64,000 nucleotides of DNA from Auriscalpium vulgare (lineage: Eukaryota; Basidiomycota; Agaricomycetes; Russulales; Auriscalpiaceae): positions 1,426,001 to 1,490,000 of the forward strand of contig JAHBBC010000009.1 in the NCBI GenBank assembly GCA_019915015.1, written 5' to 3'. The position numbers and the translations under genes are program-made. Of this stretch, positions 10,501-20,543 are shown piece by piece. Positions within the stretch are counted from its first letter, which is position 1, and each line of letters begins with the position of its first letter. Under the pieces are notes generated by a model. It did no database searches. It saw only the letters and a program-made list of their open reading frames with translations, and was not told the origin of the DNA.

Positions 10501-11861
10501 ATCGCGACATGCAAATATCTCGCGAACAGGTTCCCATAATTCCTAATTTTTCTATGACGGACTTTCAAGCTCAAGGCCGAACGCGTCCAGTCAATGTCGT
10601 GGATTTACAACATTGTAGAAACCACCAATCAATCTACACTTGTCTATCGCGATCTTCTTCTTTGTCGGATACTCTGATTCTGAGAGGATTTCATGCACAA
10701 AAAATACAGGCAGGTATATCAGGATGGCTTAGACAAGAACTTCGTGAGTTAGAGATTTTAAATCATATCACTGAAATGCAATACGAGGGCGAGTTAAGTC
10801 CTACACTAAACGCGACCTACCGTTCGGCTCTTATCAGGCAATATCAGGATCTCCAAGGGGAGACATTTGTTCCGACGGGAATTCATTCCTCCATTGCTTG
10901 GTCCAAATCTAAACCGTTTAAGAAAGTCACTGTAATCCCCCCTGTTGCATGGGAAATCATTGATGGTCGGAAAAAGAATAATTCAAAACTCTCTACCTCT
11001 GCCTCCAAGTTAAATCCTGCTCAAGGAAGTAAATCTATATTTATCATGCACGAGCCTCCTGCAAAGCGTTCGCGCACGGAAGTCAATGTACAACACGATG
11101 ATAGTGTCGACTTCGGTTTAATTTGGGATGCCGTCAGCCTCAGTTGTGCCTACGACAGTTTATTGACTACTTTGTACTCTATCTTCAAACTCAATAATGG
11201 TTATTGGATGTCTACTATGAAGAATCTTAATGCGTATACATTATATATGCACACCCTGTGGAGCAATAACAGCTTAACACCGGAAGCCGCTAGAGACTAT
11301 TTACGCAGAAAGGTAACCGACGTCTATCCTGATGTAAGTCGTGAAGACGGTACAGACCTGTACCATCTTTCAACGACGATATTAAATACTGGCCCTGTTC
11401 GCCGGCAAGAATATTGCGTGATATGTAATGAACTCACTGTAGATAATGAGATGGCCACACCTCTATGGCATGCAATGGATTGTGATTCGACAGCGAGCTA
11501 CATGATTGATCAAACTTCGGGCCGGGGACGCTTGTGTCGGATATGTGGTCACGAAACACAAAATCGCTTGCATGCTCGAGATAACGCTGGGAAAGTGTTA
11601 TTGGTATCCCTATTAGGCTCGGCGGCCGACGTTAGTCAAGAATTGACCGTAAACATTTCCGATGTTCGGCGATCATATAGTATTCTGGGAATAGTTTATT
11701 ATGGGGGCTCTCATTTCACTTCTCGAATACGTATCAATAGCCAGTGGTATTACTACGACGGAATGACAACCGGTCGGCATCTTCTCCCCGACAACAATAC
11801 CAGTAATCTTCGCACTGCTTGGGGTAGGTCGGCATCCTTGATTATATATACACAGATTTAA
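7521..11861 (+). CDS. Helitron 1 helicase with C-terminal USP-like protease domain
   Basis: Continuation of the Rep/helicase. It begins with the end of the Rep domain: YESCKSRFPRD (7,587 on) and the two-tyrosine motif YVTEYITK (about 7,783-7,806). An acidic/basic linker follows (8,300-8,430). The Pif1/RecD-like SF1 helicase then has Walker A GGMAGTGKS (9,319-9,345), Walker B FLDEISM (9,550), GDFAQLPP (9,667), LKQNMRQ (9,816) and the YTCLSRS motif (10,636). After about residue 1,190 comes a domain absent from basic Helitrons: a Cys box SLSCAYDSLLTTLY (11,138 on), paired CxxC motifs (CVIC at 11,414; CRIC at 11,537) and a His box SHFTS...WYYYDG (11,710-11,763). This is the order seen in ubiquitin-specific proteases with a zinc finger insert. 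Animal Helentrons are known to carry OTU proteases; a USP type here is inference. Stop at 11,859-11,861. Confidence 0.88.
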   Translation: MWMTSYTDPTSIITMLVVTIMRYESCKSRFPRDSFENTMINSDTGSIDMKKGESWMNTFNYVLTFLMRCNTDVACMLSGTAIKAIVQYVTEYITKTGLNTHTMMDAVQTILTKTTEFISGDDDNISSARRILVKMVNLMTVKMEIGSPMASMFNLGYRGHVTNEEFRRVYWQNYTVPVRIFWNLHDEGEKDKVVLKNVEGRIVPHTTAMDYMYRPILLSNMNVYEWCRKYEKRRIPQSRKNNNEKHPDNNDSYELPPFIVDDAEPADSDNTTSESSDNGSDSDYEPVRKRPQKRKRRHRKEFYRFTDEHPQYSTQEVSIVSEEQNIIPNFVGRSLPRRDKGNREMYCMTMLTLFKIWRNPEDLKSTDQTWEDAFNNHQFSNREKDIMNHFQIRHECRDAHDDYAAQRREGKHNMNNENNKFAFNDSGDEDEPIGAAEIDEVGFKEVIKSYWEEIGKREERKLIQYQQMESLLQNNGWATAQTSASFNVPFESGGAHAPNEWKGILNKEKQKVLDNRQKETAHLNKDLRRGEYPHYNTNVVQMVDKKYLDKRYIIGTKKERRLMDKIERDFTLYSDQRRAFRIITKHSLDPEASQLKFYLGGMAGTGKSQVIKALMEWFAQRNESHKFLTLAPTGAAAALISGSTYHSVLGINGFTTQQNITTMGEIYDRIKHVKYIFLDEISMVDCHNLYTISAQMSNAMRMPGDPFGGINMVFAGDFAQLPPPGRHPSLYAPQAQSIIHTTNSHITQQCVLGKALWHQFTVVVILKQNMRQNIQSDEDLAFRTALENMRYAACTDEDVALLMTRVAGPAAHQPKHSDPKFRNISVITAFNVQRDAINAVGVKRFARETNQELQDFYSKDKWTTKEKKATGKRGKRTLVDPLRSSDNIVKEHQNELWQLRPASTDHIPGKLSLCIGLPVMIKKNEATELSVTNGAKATVTGWKSYPLDKNHQALEVVFLKLTHPPTPIKIPNLPLNTIPLSKQVTSVRCATRSDRDMQISREQVPIIPNFSMTDFQAQGRTRPVNVVDLQHCRNHQSIYTCLSRSSSLSDTLILRGFHAQKIQAGISGWLRQELRELEILNHITEMQYEGELSPTLNATYRSALIRQYQDLQGETFVPTGIHSSIAWSKSKPFKKVTVIPPVAWEIIDGRKKNNSKLSTSASKLNPAQGSKSIFIMHEPPAKRSRTEVNVQHDDSVDFGLIWDAVSLSCAYDSLLTTLYSIFKLNNGYWMSTMKNLNAYTLYMHTLWSNNSLTPEAARDYLRRKVTDVYPDVSREDGTDLYHLSTTILNTGPVRRQEYCVICNELTVDNEMATPLWHAMDCDSTASYMIDQTSGRGRLCRICGHETQNRLHARDNAGKVLLVSLLGSAADVSQELTVNISDVRRSYSILGIVYYGGSHFTSRIRINSQWYYYDGMTTGRHLLPDNNTSNLRTAWGRSASLIIYTQI

Positions 11862-12116
11862 TTAAAACAAATGAAGATTAGACCGTAAACATTTCCGATG
11901 TTCGACGATCATATAGTATTCTGGGAATAGTTTATTATGGAAGCTCTCATTTCACTTCTCGAATACGTATCAATAGCCAGTGGTATTACTACGACGAAAT
12001 GACAACCGGTCGGCATCTTCTCCCCGACAACAATACCGGTAATCTTCGCACTGCTTGGGGTAGGTCGGCATCCTTGATTATATATACACAGATTTAATTA
12101 AAACAAATGAATATTA
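11645..12116 (+). repeat. 236-bp tandem duplication of the Helitron 1 3' coding end
   Basis: Segment 11,645-11,880, covering the His box of the protease domain, the stop and the 3' flank, is repeated directly at 11,881-12,116 with only a few substitutions. The second copy follows the stop codon and lacks a start, so it is not translated as part of the gene. No further recognisable sequence is seen up to 12,288. Confidence 0.92.
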
Positions 12117-12288
12117 GTTTAATCATCGTCTTATATTCGAACTCATTTCATGGTTTATATTTTCGACTTTCTGACTTTTTCATCATACCGTGACGCAAAT
12201 TTCATATTCATTGACCGTGTTACAAGAGTCTACGCCTCAACAACCAGAACGTGCCGTGTACATCAACCATTCAAAACGAAAACACTGA

Positions 12289-14491
12289 CTAACGCCTGCC
12301 TGAAGTCAGTTTCGACGAACCTGCGACCGGTTGTTCCGCAGCGTTCACGGTCTTGCGCTTTCCCGACTTTGCAGCGACATTCGGGGATGTTTTACCGGAC
12401 GAAACCTTAAGCCTTTCAACTTCCCTCTCCAATTCGGCGATTCTTTGCAACATGACGTTGCGTTCGTCTTCCCACAGCACCGAGACATGCTACAACATGT
12501 TAATAATCGTTATGTCTGCATTAAATATTTGAGAATTATACCTGGCTGCGAATGTATCCCTCCGAAACGTGCTTTGATCCGGTCTTGATTGACTTCGCAA
12601 AGTTTTCGACTGCTTTTGAGGTCGCGAGAATATAGTCGACTTCCTCGCGAACGGATGTTCCGAGAACGTGGTCTCCAGATACTAAATCCTTTATTAATAC
12701 CCACAAGCTTATTTATAAAACACACTCACGCAAGGGCGTATCTCCGTAGATTGGGTCTGCTGGTTTGTCTGTATTATTTAAGCGTCAGGTTGACCATCTA
12801 ATTCATATGCGTGTACATGTGCGACTTACCGGAATATTTTTCTTCGCCACGGAATCCTGAACTCATGGTGAATATTTATATAAATCGTAAGATGTTAAAC
12901 TTACCCTTGGCCTTGGCAAACCGACCCCGTCTACCGGCAGGAACCAACACCCTTGACCCTGAATTCATCCTATTAATGAAGAAAACATAGTGTTACAGAA
13001 AAAATATGAAACGCACTGGAATTATCCTCGACCACTGCTCGTGATACTTTAACAGGAAACCGGTTCGACGTTCGTTGAAAACTCACCAACGTCATCGTCA
13101 CTATCTGTACGAGCATTAGATTAAGTGAATTTATAGGATGTGACTCGCACCCTCGACTATAGCCTTAGACTTGATGGTGCGGGTTGTCCTGGGCGACTTC
13201 ATAATGACTAGAATTCTTTATTTAGCGGTGTAGACTTGTTTATTTAACGTAACCTACCATCCGGGTCCTTAGCCTTTGCTACGGACACGTTCTCCTTGAC
13301 GACAACTAAATTGGTTTATGCGACAACGTCATTTACATAGTCGATGGTCTTTAAATGTGACATACCTTCCGGTGAGTTACCCCTCGACGCATGCACGCTC
13401 TTCGTGGGGTCTAGGTTTTTATTTCGAATACGTCAATTTAATAAATTCACATTAGTTCTTTGTCACTTACTCTCTGGCTCTGGACCCTCTTTCGCTGCAC
13501 GCGCTTTCTCCTTCACGCCCGCTCCAGGCGCGTTATCCTTGACAACTACTAGTTTTGTTAAAGCGAGAACGTCATTTAAGTAATCAAATGTTATTTAATA
13601 TGACCTACCATCTGGCGACTTGTTCTTCTTCGCAGGCGAGCCCTCTCTGTCGACTATACCTGTTTTTTCGACGCCGTGAATTAAAAATACGATGTTGGTC
13701 CGACTCGACGTACCCTCCGTTTCCTTCGTTGCCCGCCCTTTTCCCTTGTCTGTCACTGCAGGGGCTTTGTGCTGCCCAACCCCTTTGTCGGCACTGTCAC
13801 CAACAGACGTTTCGTCAACGTCCATTTTATCTTAATACGAATATTAGGATTGATCATTATTCTCACATCCGGGACTCACCGTGATCCTCGTCTTCCGTGT
13901 CAAAAGTCGCCTGCACTTTCATGCTCGTGTCTGTTTGCATAATCATTTATTAAGAAATCAGTTAATTGATTATTCGCTGCCTACCTTTTTTAATAGTTGC
14001 CCACCAAAAGTCGGTCGAGTCAGCTAACTCGTCTTGCGCGTTTTCGGGCAGCGGCTGAGACGCTAGGTGTCGGAGGAGAGCTTTGAATCCCTCGGTGGTT
14101 TTTGCCTTACGATAGAGGGTACGCGTTTCGTTGATCCAGTCGTACCGTTCGTACTCGACGCCTTCGCCCAATGAATCCCACTTGCCCAACGCTCGGACAA
14201 GTTGCGCCTACAAAATTAAATTATTCTGGACGCGTACAAAAACAAGGCAACACTCACCACCTCTGCCTTAATCGCCATTTCATAAGTGCCATACGACGAC
14301 TCTGGCTGTTCCTTCACTGCACGACCAGACGACATGCACCGGATTTCGTGCCGGTACAGGTAGCCCCTCAATTGCTTCTCGTCTGATGGAAGATCGGACA
14401 AGAACTTCGGCACGATAATCGTCGATGTGTCCTTGACCTTTGCCATGTCTGTCTCGAGAGTGGGAGGACGATTTTCGGAGGTGAGCGCCAT
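12289..14491 (-). CDS. W1: intron-rich protein with WW-motif domain and coiled coil
   Basis: Unrecognised family; about 15 exons on the minus strand. The start ATG is at 14,491. Exon 1 ends near 14,258 and exon 2 spans about 13,985-14,207. Together they encode an N-terminal domain that ends in LADSTDFWWATIKK. Many short exons between 13,950 and 12,800 encode a charged, Lys/Pro-rich disordered linker; two of them begin VVVK(D/E)N and lie in a locally duplicated segment. The exon at about 12,545-12,680 reads SVREEVDYILATSKAVENF. The last exon (12,289-12,495) holds a leucine/arginine coiled coil (ERNVMLQRIAELEREVERLK) and a basic GKRKT patch, probably nuclear. W2 and W3 share this layout. W1 and W2 are divergent, about 400 bp apart. 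It could be cargo of Helitron 1 or an unrelated local family. Confidence 0.65.
13290..13620 (-). repeat. Duplicated exon-intron unit inside W1
   Basis: The segments around 13,290-13,390 and 13,520-13,620 are clearly related, including TCCTTGACRAC and the GTCATTTA stretch before the next exon. Each carries one short VVVK-type exon and its flanking intron, so W1 lengthened its linker by segmental duplication. Confidence 0.6.
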
Positions 14492-14899
14492 GTTATGTTG
14501 GTAGTGAGAGGAGAAGAACGACGAACACGCACCGCGACTTGCGTGACAACGGAGTAACTGTGACATGTGATGCATCCGCTGCGGTCAATATTATCTATCG
14601 CTATATTGTTCACCCTTCAAGTAATCTCACTGTCTTTCACTATCGGATTTACATTCCTCTTATCATGTACCATCCTTGTGAAGGCAACAGCGTTCAATTT
14701 AAGGCAGCGCTTCCTATCTTAAACAAGTCTCAAATGACCTGACGCGTGTGAATTGCGCGATGAGATAACGTGAAGTCGATACACAACCGGATTAGGACAC
14801 GCGCGACTTCCTCCGCTACTGCGACATCGCCGTTTCTCTCATTGTCCTTCTCCCTTCTCCATACCCCCGCCCGATCGCATACTTCACACTCTACTGCTT

Positions 14900-16826
14900 A
14901 TGGCCGGCTTGGGCAAGGGTGCGCGCAAGACCGTCGACCATGCGAAAATCAAAGAGAGAGAAGAGGACTACCGTGAACTCGAACGCTTGCACGCACGATT
15001 GGAGGCTATCGCAATGAGTTTCTACAACGTTTCGGATGTTGCGGACGTGCCCAACGAAGTCATGGGGCTGGTGTACCAAGAATTGGTACGCTTTTGTTTC
15101 TTTTTATTTAACTGTCAGCTTTCATATTATATGTCAGGGGTCGTATAGTCGTCATTCGAAAAAGTGCGCAAAGGACGGTGGTGTCAAGACGGACCTGAGC
15201 ATCTGGGCGAACGACATATACAAAAAGCGCAAGACGTGCGTGGGCCGCGAGGTCATCGACGAACTGTACCAGCGGATACAGCTCGAACCTGCGGAAACCG
15301 TTGAAGACTTTGGAGACAACTGCTGGTGGATGAATCTTGGTTAGTGTATTCCTTCAGTACTGATTGTATCGTACTCATAAAGATTAGACGTCCGTGGTTC
15401 AGGTAACGATGACGAGTTTTATATCGAGAACCGTTCTGATGAAGACGAAGGCCTGTACACTGTATATCGTCACGTACCGACTTTTCCTGACATGCTTTTA
15501 TGACAGATGCGTCTGAGGGCGATGCCCTCCAGGGTAACGACGGCGATGGCAACGACAGCGATCATACTGATGGGAAGGAATCCGATGATGAATACAGTAT
15601 GTGATTTTTTATTTCGGTGTATTTGTGTAACGGCAGGCGACTTGTCATGCAGAGCCCACCGTCCAGAAGTCCGTGAAAAAAAGCGGTAAATTTAATGTTT
15701 TCTCTTCACGTCATAAAATATTCCTTACGCTTGACTTGCAGCAGAATCCGTTAAGCGTATTGTTTTTTCTTTAATACCAGTGTCGATACGTTTTTAATAC
15801 CGGCCCTTTTATTATAGGTCCGTCCGTGTACGGATCCCCTGAGCTTGACGACGTCAACTATATTGATGTCGAAGACGACAACGAAGAATCTGATGAGAGC
15901 GTCGGTGTGTTCTCATCTATTTACCCGTCTTTAAAGTATTACCGGATCACAACGGCCGACTAATTATGTCGCAGTTGCGGAATCCATCGCTGCACCAAAA
16001 AAAAGGAATACTCGTGCAGGTATGATCCGATGTATGCGATCCATCATAAATAATGTTCATGATGTTTACCTTTCAGCAAAAGCCAAGCAACGTCAGTTGA
16101 CTATCATTGTTGATAGACGCAGAACTTAATCCATGTTTAAAGCAGCCAAGCGCGTCGTTCCAAGTATGTTCGATTAAAGTAATGAACTCGTAATTTAATG
16201 CGACTTCACAGAGTTAGCGAAGCAATCCACTGGTCGCGGCCGACCAAGGAAAGGTGCGGTCCTTTGCGAATCATGCCATCCCCATGCTAATATGTATCCA
16301 TAGTTCGCATCGTACCCGTACATATGGCCCCACGCACGTGTAAGTGTTTTGTTTTGTTTATCATACTCATTGCTGAATATTTTACCAGTGTCGGATGAGT
16401 ACATACTCAGTAACAATATTGGCGATGAACTGCGTCACATGCAAGGGGACTTCATCATCGGCAAGACGGCGTTCAATCCGACGTCGAATCCTATCCTCAA
16501 GCGGACGGGTGAACTCGAATTGCGGCTCTCCGTAAATTCGAATTTTGATACTGAATGTAAACGATAGCTCACGTTTACGTAGAATTTGTTATACCTGCGC
16601 CGACAGTCAAAATTTCAGTTCAGCCAACTGCTCTCTCGAATCCAAGATCTCGAGCAGAAAGTCGAAGCACTCAAGTTAAAGCTGGAACCGGAGCCTCTCG
16701 TCGAGACGGTTGAAGCCAGGAAACGTCGCCGCGTTCGTCAAGACGAAGCAGGACCTTCCAAGGTACGAGTAATTTATATTCATATTCACATTACTTTTCT
16801 AATCCACCTCTGGTGCTTTACAGTGA
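14900..16826 (+). CDS. W2: paralogue of W1 and W3
   Basis: Start ATG at 14,900. Exon 1 (14,900-15,085) encodes MAGLGKGARKTVDHAKIKE and a helical, Glu/Arg-rich segment. After a 52-bp intron, exon 2 (15,138-15,340) ends in the family motif DFGDNCWWMNL. Short exons up to about 16,300 encode an acidic linker (DDVNYIDVEDDNEESDE at 15,850-15,900). The exon at 16,390-16,530 reads SNNIGDELRHMQGDFIIGKT. The last long exon (16,612-16,760) carries a coiled coil (LLSRIQDLEQKVEALKLKL) and the basic patch ARKRRRVRQ, a likely nuclear signal. A final splice near 16,824 reaches TGA immediately. Function unknown; nuclear DNA- or protein-binding is a guess from the layout. Confidence 0.62.
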
Positions 16827-17124
16827 AATAGAATAAACACTGACTTTCTGCGAGCGGTTCTAAGTTACCTTACACATGCGTTTCATGGCTTACGTTGATT
16901 TGTACTTGTTGTTCGCTTGTCACGAAAATGGCATCGGTTGATCTGTTTGAACGTCCATTCGTAAAAGTGTTCTTTAACTTAATCAAGGTGTTATTCTATT
17001 CTGAAAAGCCCTCTACGGTTCGACGGGAACACCACCGTGACTTCCGTTATGTCAGTGAACCACATGACGTCACGCGTCTCCAAAACGGGACAATCCGATC
17101 TCTATCCTCAACCATCATCATCTC

Positions 17125-18324
17125 ATGTCGTCCATCCCAAAGCGCGACGCACAACCGGTAACGACCAACGACGTCGCTGTTTTGGAAGCCCGCGTCGTGT
17201 ACGCCGCCAACGCTATCTCTCAAGCGACGGAAAAGGATCGGAAACCTTTCTGGCCGAAACTTCGAAAGGAAGGAGTAAGTCCGCATCCTTACATTTATTT
17301 AAAACAATCCATCCTTAGATTATCATGCAGGCTACTCTCGGTTTCCTCCTCAACAAACACCACAAAGGTCATGCATACGGACCGATCATCAACAAGGCGT
17401 TCAAGAACTGGGATGACCACGAATTCTGCTTGAAAATTCTCTTGACTAAAAAACCCGTCGATATAACATACAACGGATCGCTTGGCGAAGACCTCTGGTG
17501 GGAGAAAATTCGTTGCGTGTTTTTTGTAAAGAATTCCTTCTTTCTTTTGTCTCATCGAGTGACTTCACAGCTTCACGGGAAGAGGAGGCTAACCTGTTTG
17601 ATTTCGCGGCCCTCGATCTCGAAGATGAATCCACCAATGAAGTGGTTGAGTACGAACGCGACGACGAAGGTATTCCGTTCCTAAGACCTGTTGACTTCAA
17701 GTACTAACAAAATAACGGCTATCTACTTCACATATCCACCAGGTGATGACAAGTTTATTTTATGAATACGAGGACCTAATTTGCGTCGTAGCCGTGTCAG
17801 GGAGCGGTGTCGACGAAAACACCAATCTAAAGAGAACCGACAAAACTGAAGGTATATTAAACAACGATAGCGCAATTTGCTTATTTTCTAATCTATGACA
17901 TAAAAAGGTGTTCTCGAGAGAGGTAAAAGTTCGATTCTGCGTCATGGCTTTCGTTTAATATTCTGCTTTGTTTCTATTCCCCAGTCCCTTTAAGCGACGC
18001 TGCGTTGCGCGATTTCGAAAGTATCCAAGACGTCGCCGCCACTATCAAAGAGCTTATCCCTCCCGACATTGACGACATCATGGTAGCCTCGCTTAATATG
18101 TCCGGTAGAGTCAAGGTGAGAATTTACGAGTCTCTTCCTCCACGTAGTGTAATATTGTGTTGCTTTAGAATCTCGCGAACCTCTGCAACTTGGAGGAAAA
18201 TCGCTTCCAGATGACACTGGAACGAGAGCAGAGGCTCTTGAAGGAAGTTGCCGTGTTGGAGAAGATAATTGAAGAGCAGAATTCCAAGAAGCGTAAGACT
18301 TTCCCAACGGACGCTTGTATGTGA
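17125..18324 (+). CDS. W3: paralogue of W1 and W2, shortest copy
   Basis: Start ATG at 17,125 (MSSIPKRDAQPV). Exon 1 runs to 17,274 and exon 2 starts at 17,331. The N-terminal domain ends in the family motif LGEDLWWEKI (about 17,483-17,512). The exon near 17,560-17,706 is acidic (NLFDFAALDLEDESTNE). The exon at about 17,985-18,115 reads LSDAALRDFESIQDVAA, and the last exon (from about 18,169) is a coiled coil (NRFQMTLEREQRLLKEVAVL) ending in KKRKT. Stop at 18,322-18,324. The middle exon boundaries are uncertain. The gene lies 300 bp downstream of W2 in the same direction. Confidence 0.6.
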
Positions 18325-18600
18325 ATACTTTGATGTCGCATGAAATATTCTAATTCGAATATTTTAATTCACGTCCAGGAATCGTCTCGATCGCCCTCCA
18401 TGTCCTGGTCTTGTATATTACGTTGTAATGCGTGCCCTCTGCGGTTGAGATATTGTGAGAATAGAAAGTCGTTGTAACACAGATATTAAAGGGCCAAGTC
18501 AAAATATAAAAATGAGAACCGGAATTCGAACCAGCGTAAGACTTTACGAACGAATGCTTGTATGCGAGTACTTTAATACTTGATTTGAATATTGTACAAC
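18293..18600 (+). repeat. Short duplicated 3' end of W3
   Basis: The last coding bases of W3 and its 3' flank (about 18,293-18,350: GCGTAAGACTTT...GCTTGTATG...TACTTT) recur at about 18,535-18,590, roughly 240 bp downstream. The second copy is non-coding. The rest of 18,325-18,620 holds no recognisable feature. Confidence 0.65.
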
Positions 18601-18693
18601 TTGCCATTCAAATGTAGTGATGCAAATTGAGTTACAATTATAACCTTCCTTGGATGGAATCGTCCGCCGTGCGTAGCATCGGCTCTCTTCAAC

Positions 18694-19200
18694 ATGTTTC
18701 AAGAAGCAATCAAAGCCGCGGTCGCCGAACAGTTCGCGCGGATGCTCGTCAACCAGGGGAACAACGGAGGTCAGAGGGGTTATGGGGGTGCCTCGGGAAC
18801 TCAACAGCCGCGCGCTACGCAAGGAAATCAAGGCGGACAGGGGGGGCCATCAGGATGCCTTTTCTGCGGCCAAACGGGGCACTTCGTCAGGGAATGTATG
18901 GTGGTCCAGGACTACATCGCGACAGGTCGCGTATCAAGGGACCACAACAACCGGGTCGTTCTGAAGGGTGGAGGACTCATCCCGCTAGGAGAAGGCCCGC
19001 TGAAGCAGCGGGTGGATGCGTACTACGCCGGGAATCAACACGGGCAGTCAGAAGCCATGATGCTGACGACAATGGACTACAAGCCGGTGCCGGCCAAAGT
19101 GCAGACAGTCGCCGGCCTAATCCAACTGACGCCGCAATTGACCGACGAAGACAGACTGACGGAACGCCAGCAGGAGATGGCAGTACTCCTGACGGCCTGA
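18694..19200 (+). pseudogene. gag: gag fragment with CCHC zinc knuckle
   Basis: C-terminal part of a Gag-like protein: a Gly/Gln-rich linker and then the CCHC knuckle CLFCGQTGHFVREC (about 18,856-18,897), spaced C-x2-C-x4-H-x4-C. Knuckles of this type bind RNA in retroelement particles. The frame stops at 19,198-19,200, while gag/protease-like sequence continues in other frames (18,627-19,514), so this is a decayed copy. Confidence 0.75.
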
Positions 19201-19492
19201 GCGGAAAGGCAAGCTCAGAAGGAACGCCGGCAGGCCGCACTGGACGCGGGCGAGTTTCCCCAGGCAATAGGGCTGCTACCTGGCGAGCGCGAAAGATCGC
19301 GACGAGTCCCAGAGGTGGTCATCCCGAAAAGGAAGCCGTTTACACAAGCCAAGAAGCAGGTTTCCTTCGAGCCGGAGGCAGTCAACCGACCAGGGGAAGA
19401 CTGGGGATAGCGCAGACAAACAAAGGCAGGCCGACGAAGACACCACAGCGGGTGAGGAGCCGTCAACACCTCCGATCCATCCTTTCGCGAAG

Positions 19493-20458
19493 GTGCCCGA
19501 CGCGACGTACATAGGGCCGGCGAGTTACCAACGAAGCGCGGGGCAGCGCAAGGCGGACCCAGCATACAATAAGGTCGCCCCGGTCCGCGACCCCGTAATA
19601 GCAAGCAAGGTTTATGAGAGGGCCATGAATGCGGAGGTCACCTTGACACAGAGGGAGCTCATGTCCATTGCCCCGGAAGTGCGCGCTCAAGTTCGCAACA
19701 TGGTGACCCCTAAGCGGGTCCCAAACGAGGCAAGAGTACCAGTAGTCCAGGCGATGGTGGAAAGAGAACCAGAGCTCTTCCCGTTCAACTTTGACCAGGA
19801 TGAAGGGGCAGGAGAGGAAGAGAAGGTGGTGAAGGGCTTCGCGGACCATATGCCCGAATCCTTTCTGCAAGCCCTGGGACACCAGCCAACGGAGTTGCCC
19901 GAGGGGACGCGTGTAGGAGAGGTCATTGTGGAGGTTCTGATGGGAGATCTAGGAGAAGAGGGAGACGGGGAACCAGACCCTGAGCCGTTGGAAGTCGCCA
20001 AAGAATCGCTGGCCCTCCGTTCGATTTTGCCACTAGTCGACAATCAAGCGCATATCAAGGCAGTCGTGGATCCCGGGTTGCAGATCATTTCCATGTCCGA
20101 GGACGTATGCCATTACCTCGGGCTGCATTACGATCCGAACGTCCGCCTGGATATAATATCGGCCAACAAAAGTCGCGATAGGTCGCTAGGCCTGGCTAGA
20201 AACGTCCCGATGAAGATTGGGGGTATAACGCTGTACGTACAGGTGCATATCATCCGAAACCCGGTGTACAACATGCTCCTGGGGAGGCCCTTTGACGTCC
20301 TCACAGGAAGTACCGTGCAAAACTTTGCGGACGAGAGGCAGACGATCATGATCACGGATCCGAACACTGGAGTCATGGCGTCAATCCCCACTATTCCACG
20401 TGGCCGCAAGCGCATCTCGCGAACCCAGAAGCAGGGGGTGGAGGGTTTTCGCGACTAG
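19493..20458 (+). pseudogene. pol: Retroelement aspartic protease region
   Basis: The segment AVVDPGLQIISMS (about 20,061-20,100) matches the retropepsin D(S/T)G active-site region, but Ser is replaced by Pro (DPG). The flap/dimer part MKIGGITLYVQVHI and the NMLLGRPFD motif (about 20,268-20,295) follow, typical of Ty3/gypsy proteases in fungi. The altered active site suggests an inactive enzyme. Confidence 0.72.
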
Positions 20459-20543
20459 AGGATTTTTTGGAGGACCAGGAGGAGGTAGGGCTGGTCGTGG
20501 GGTTCGAGCCTGATAAGCCTGATACTCTTAGAATGGAATCCCT

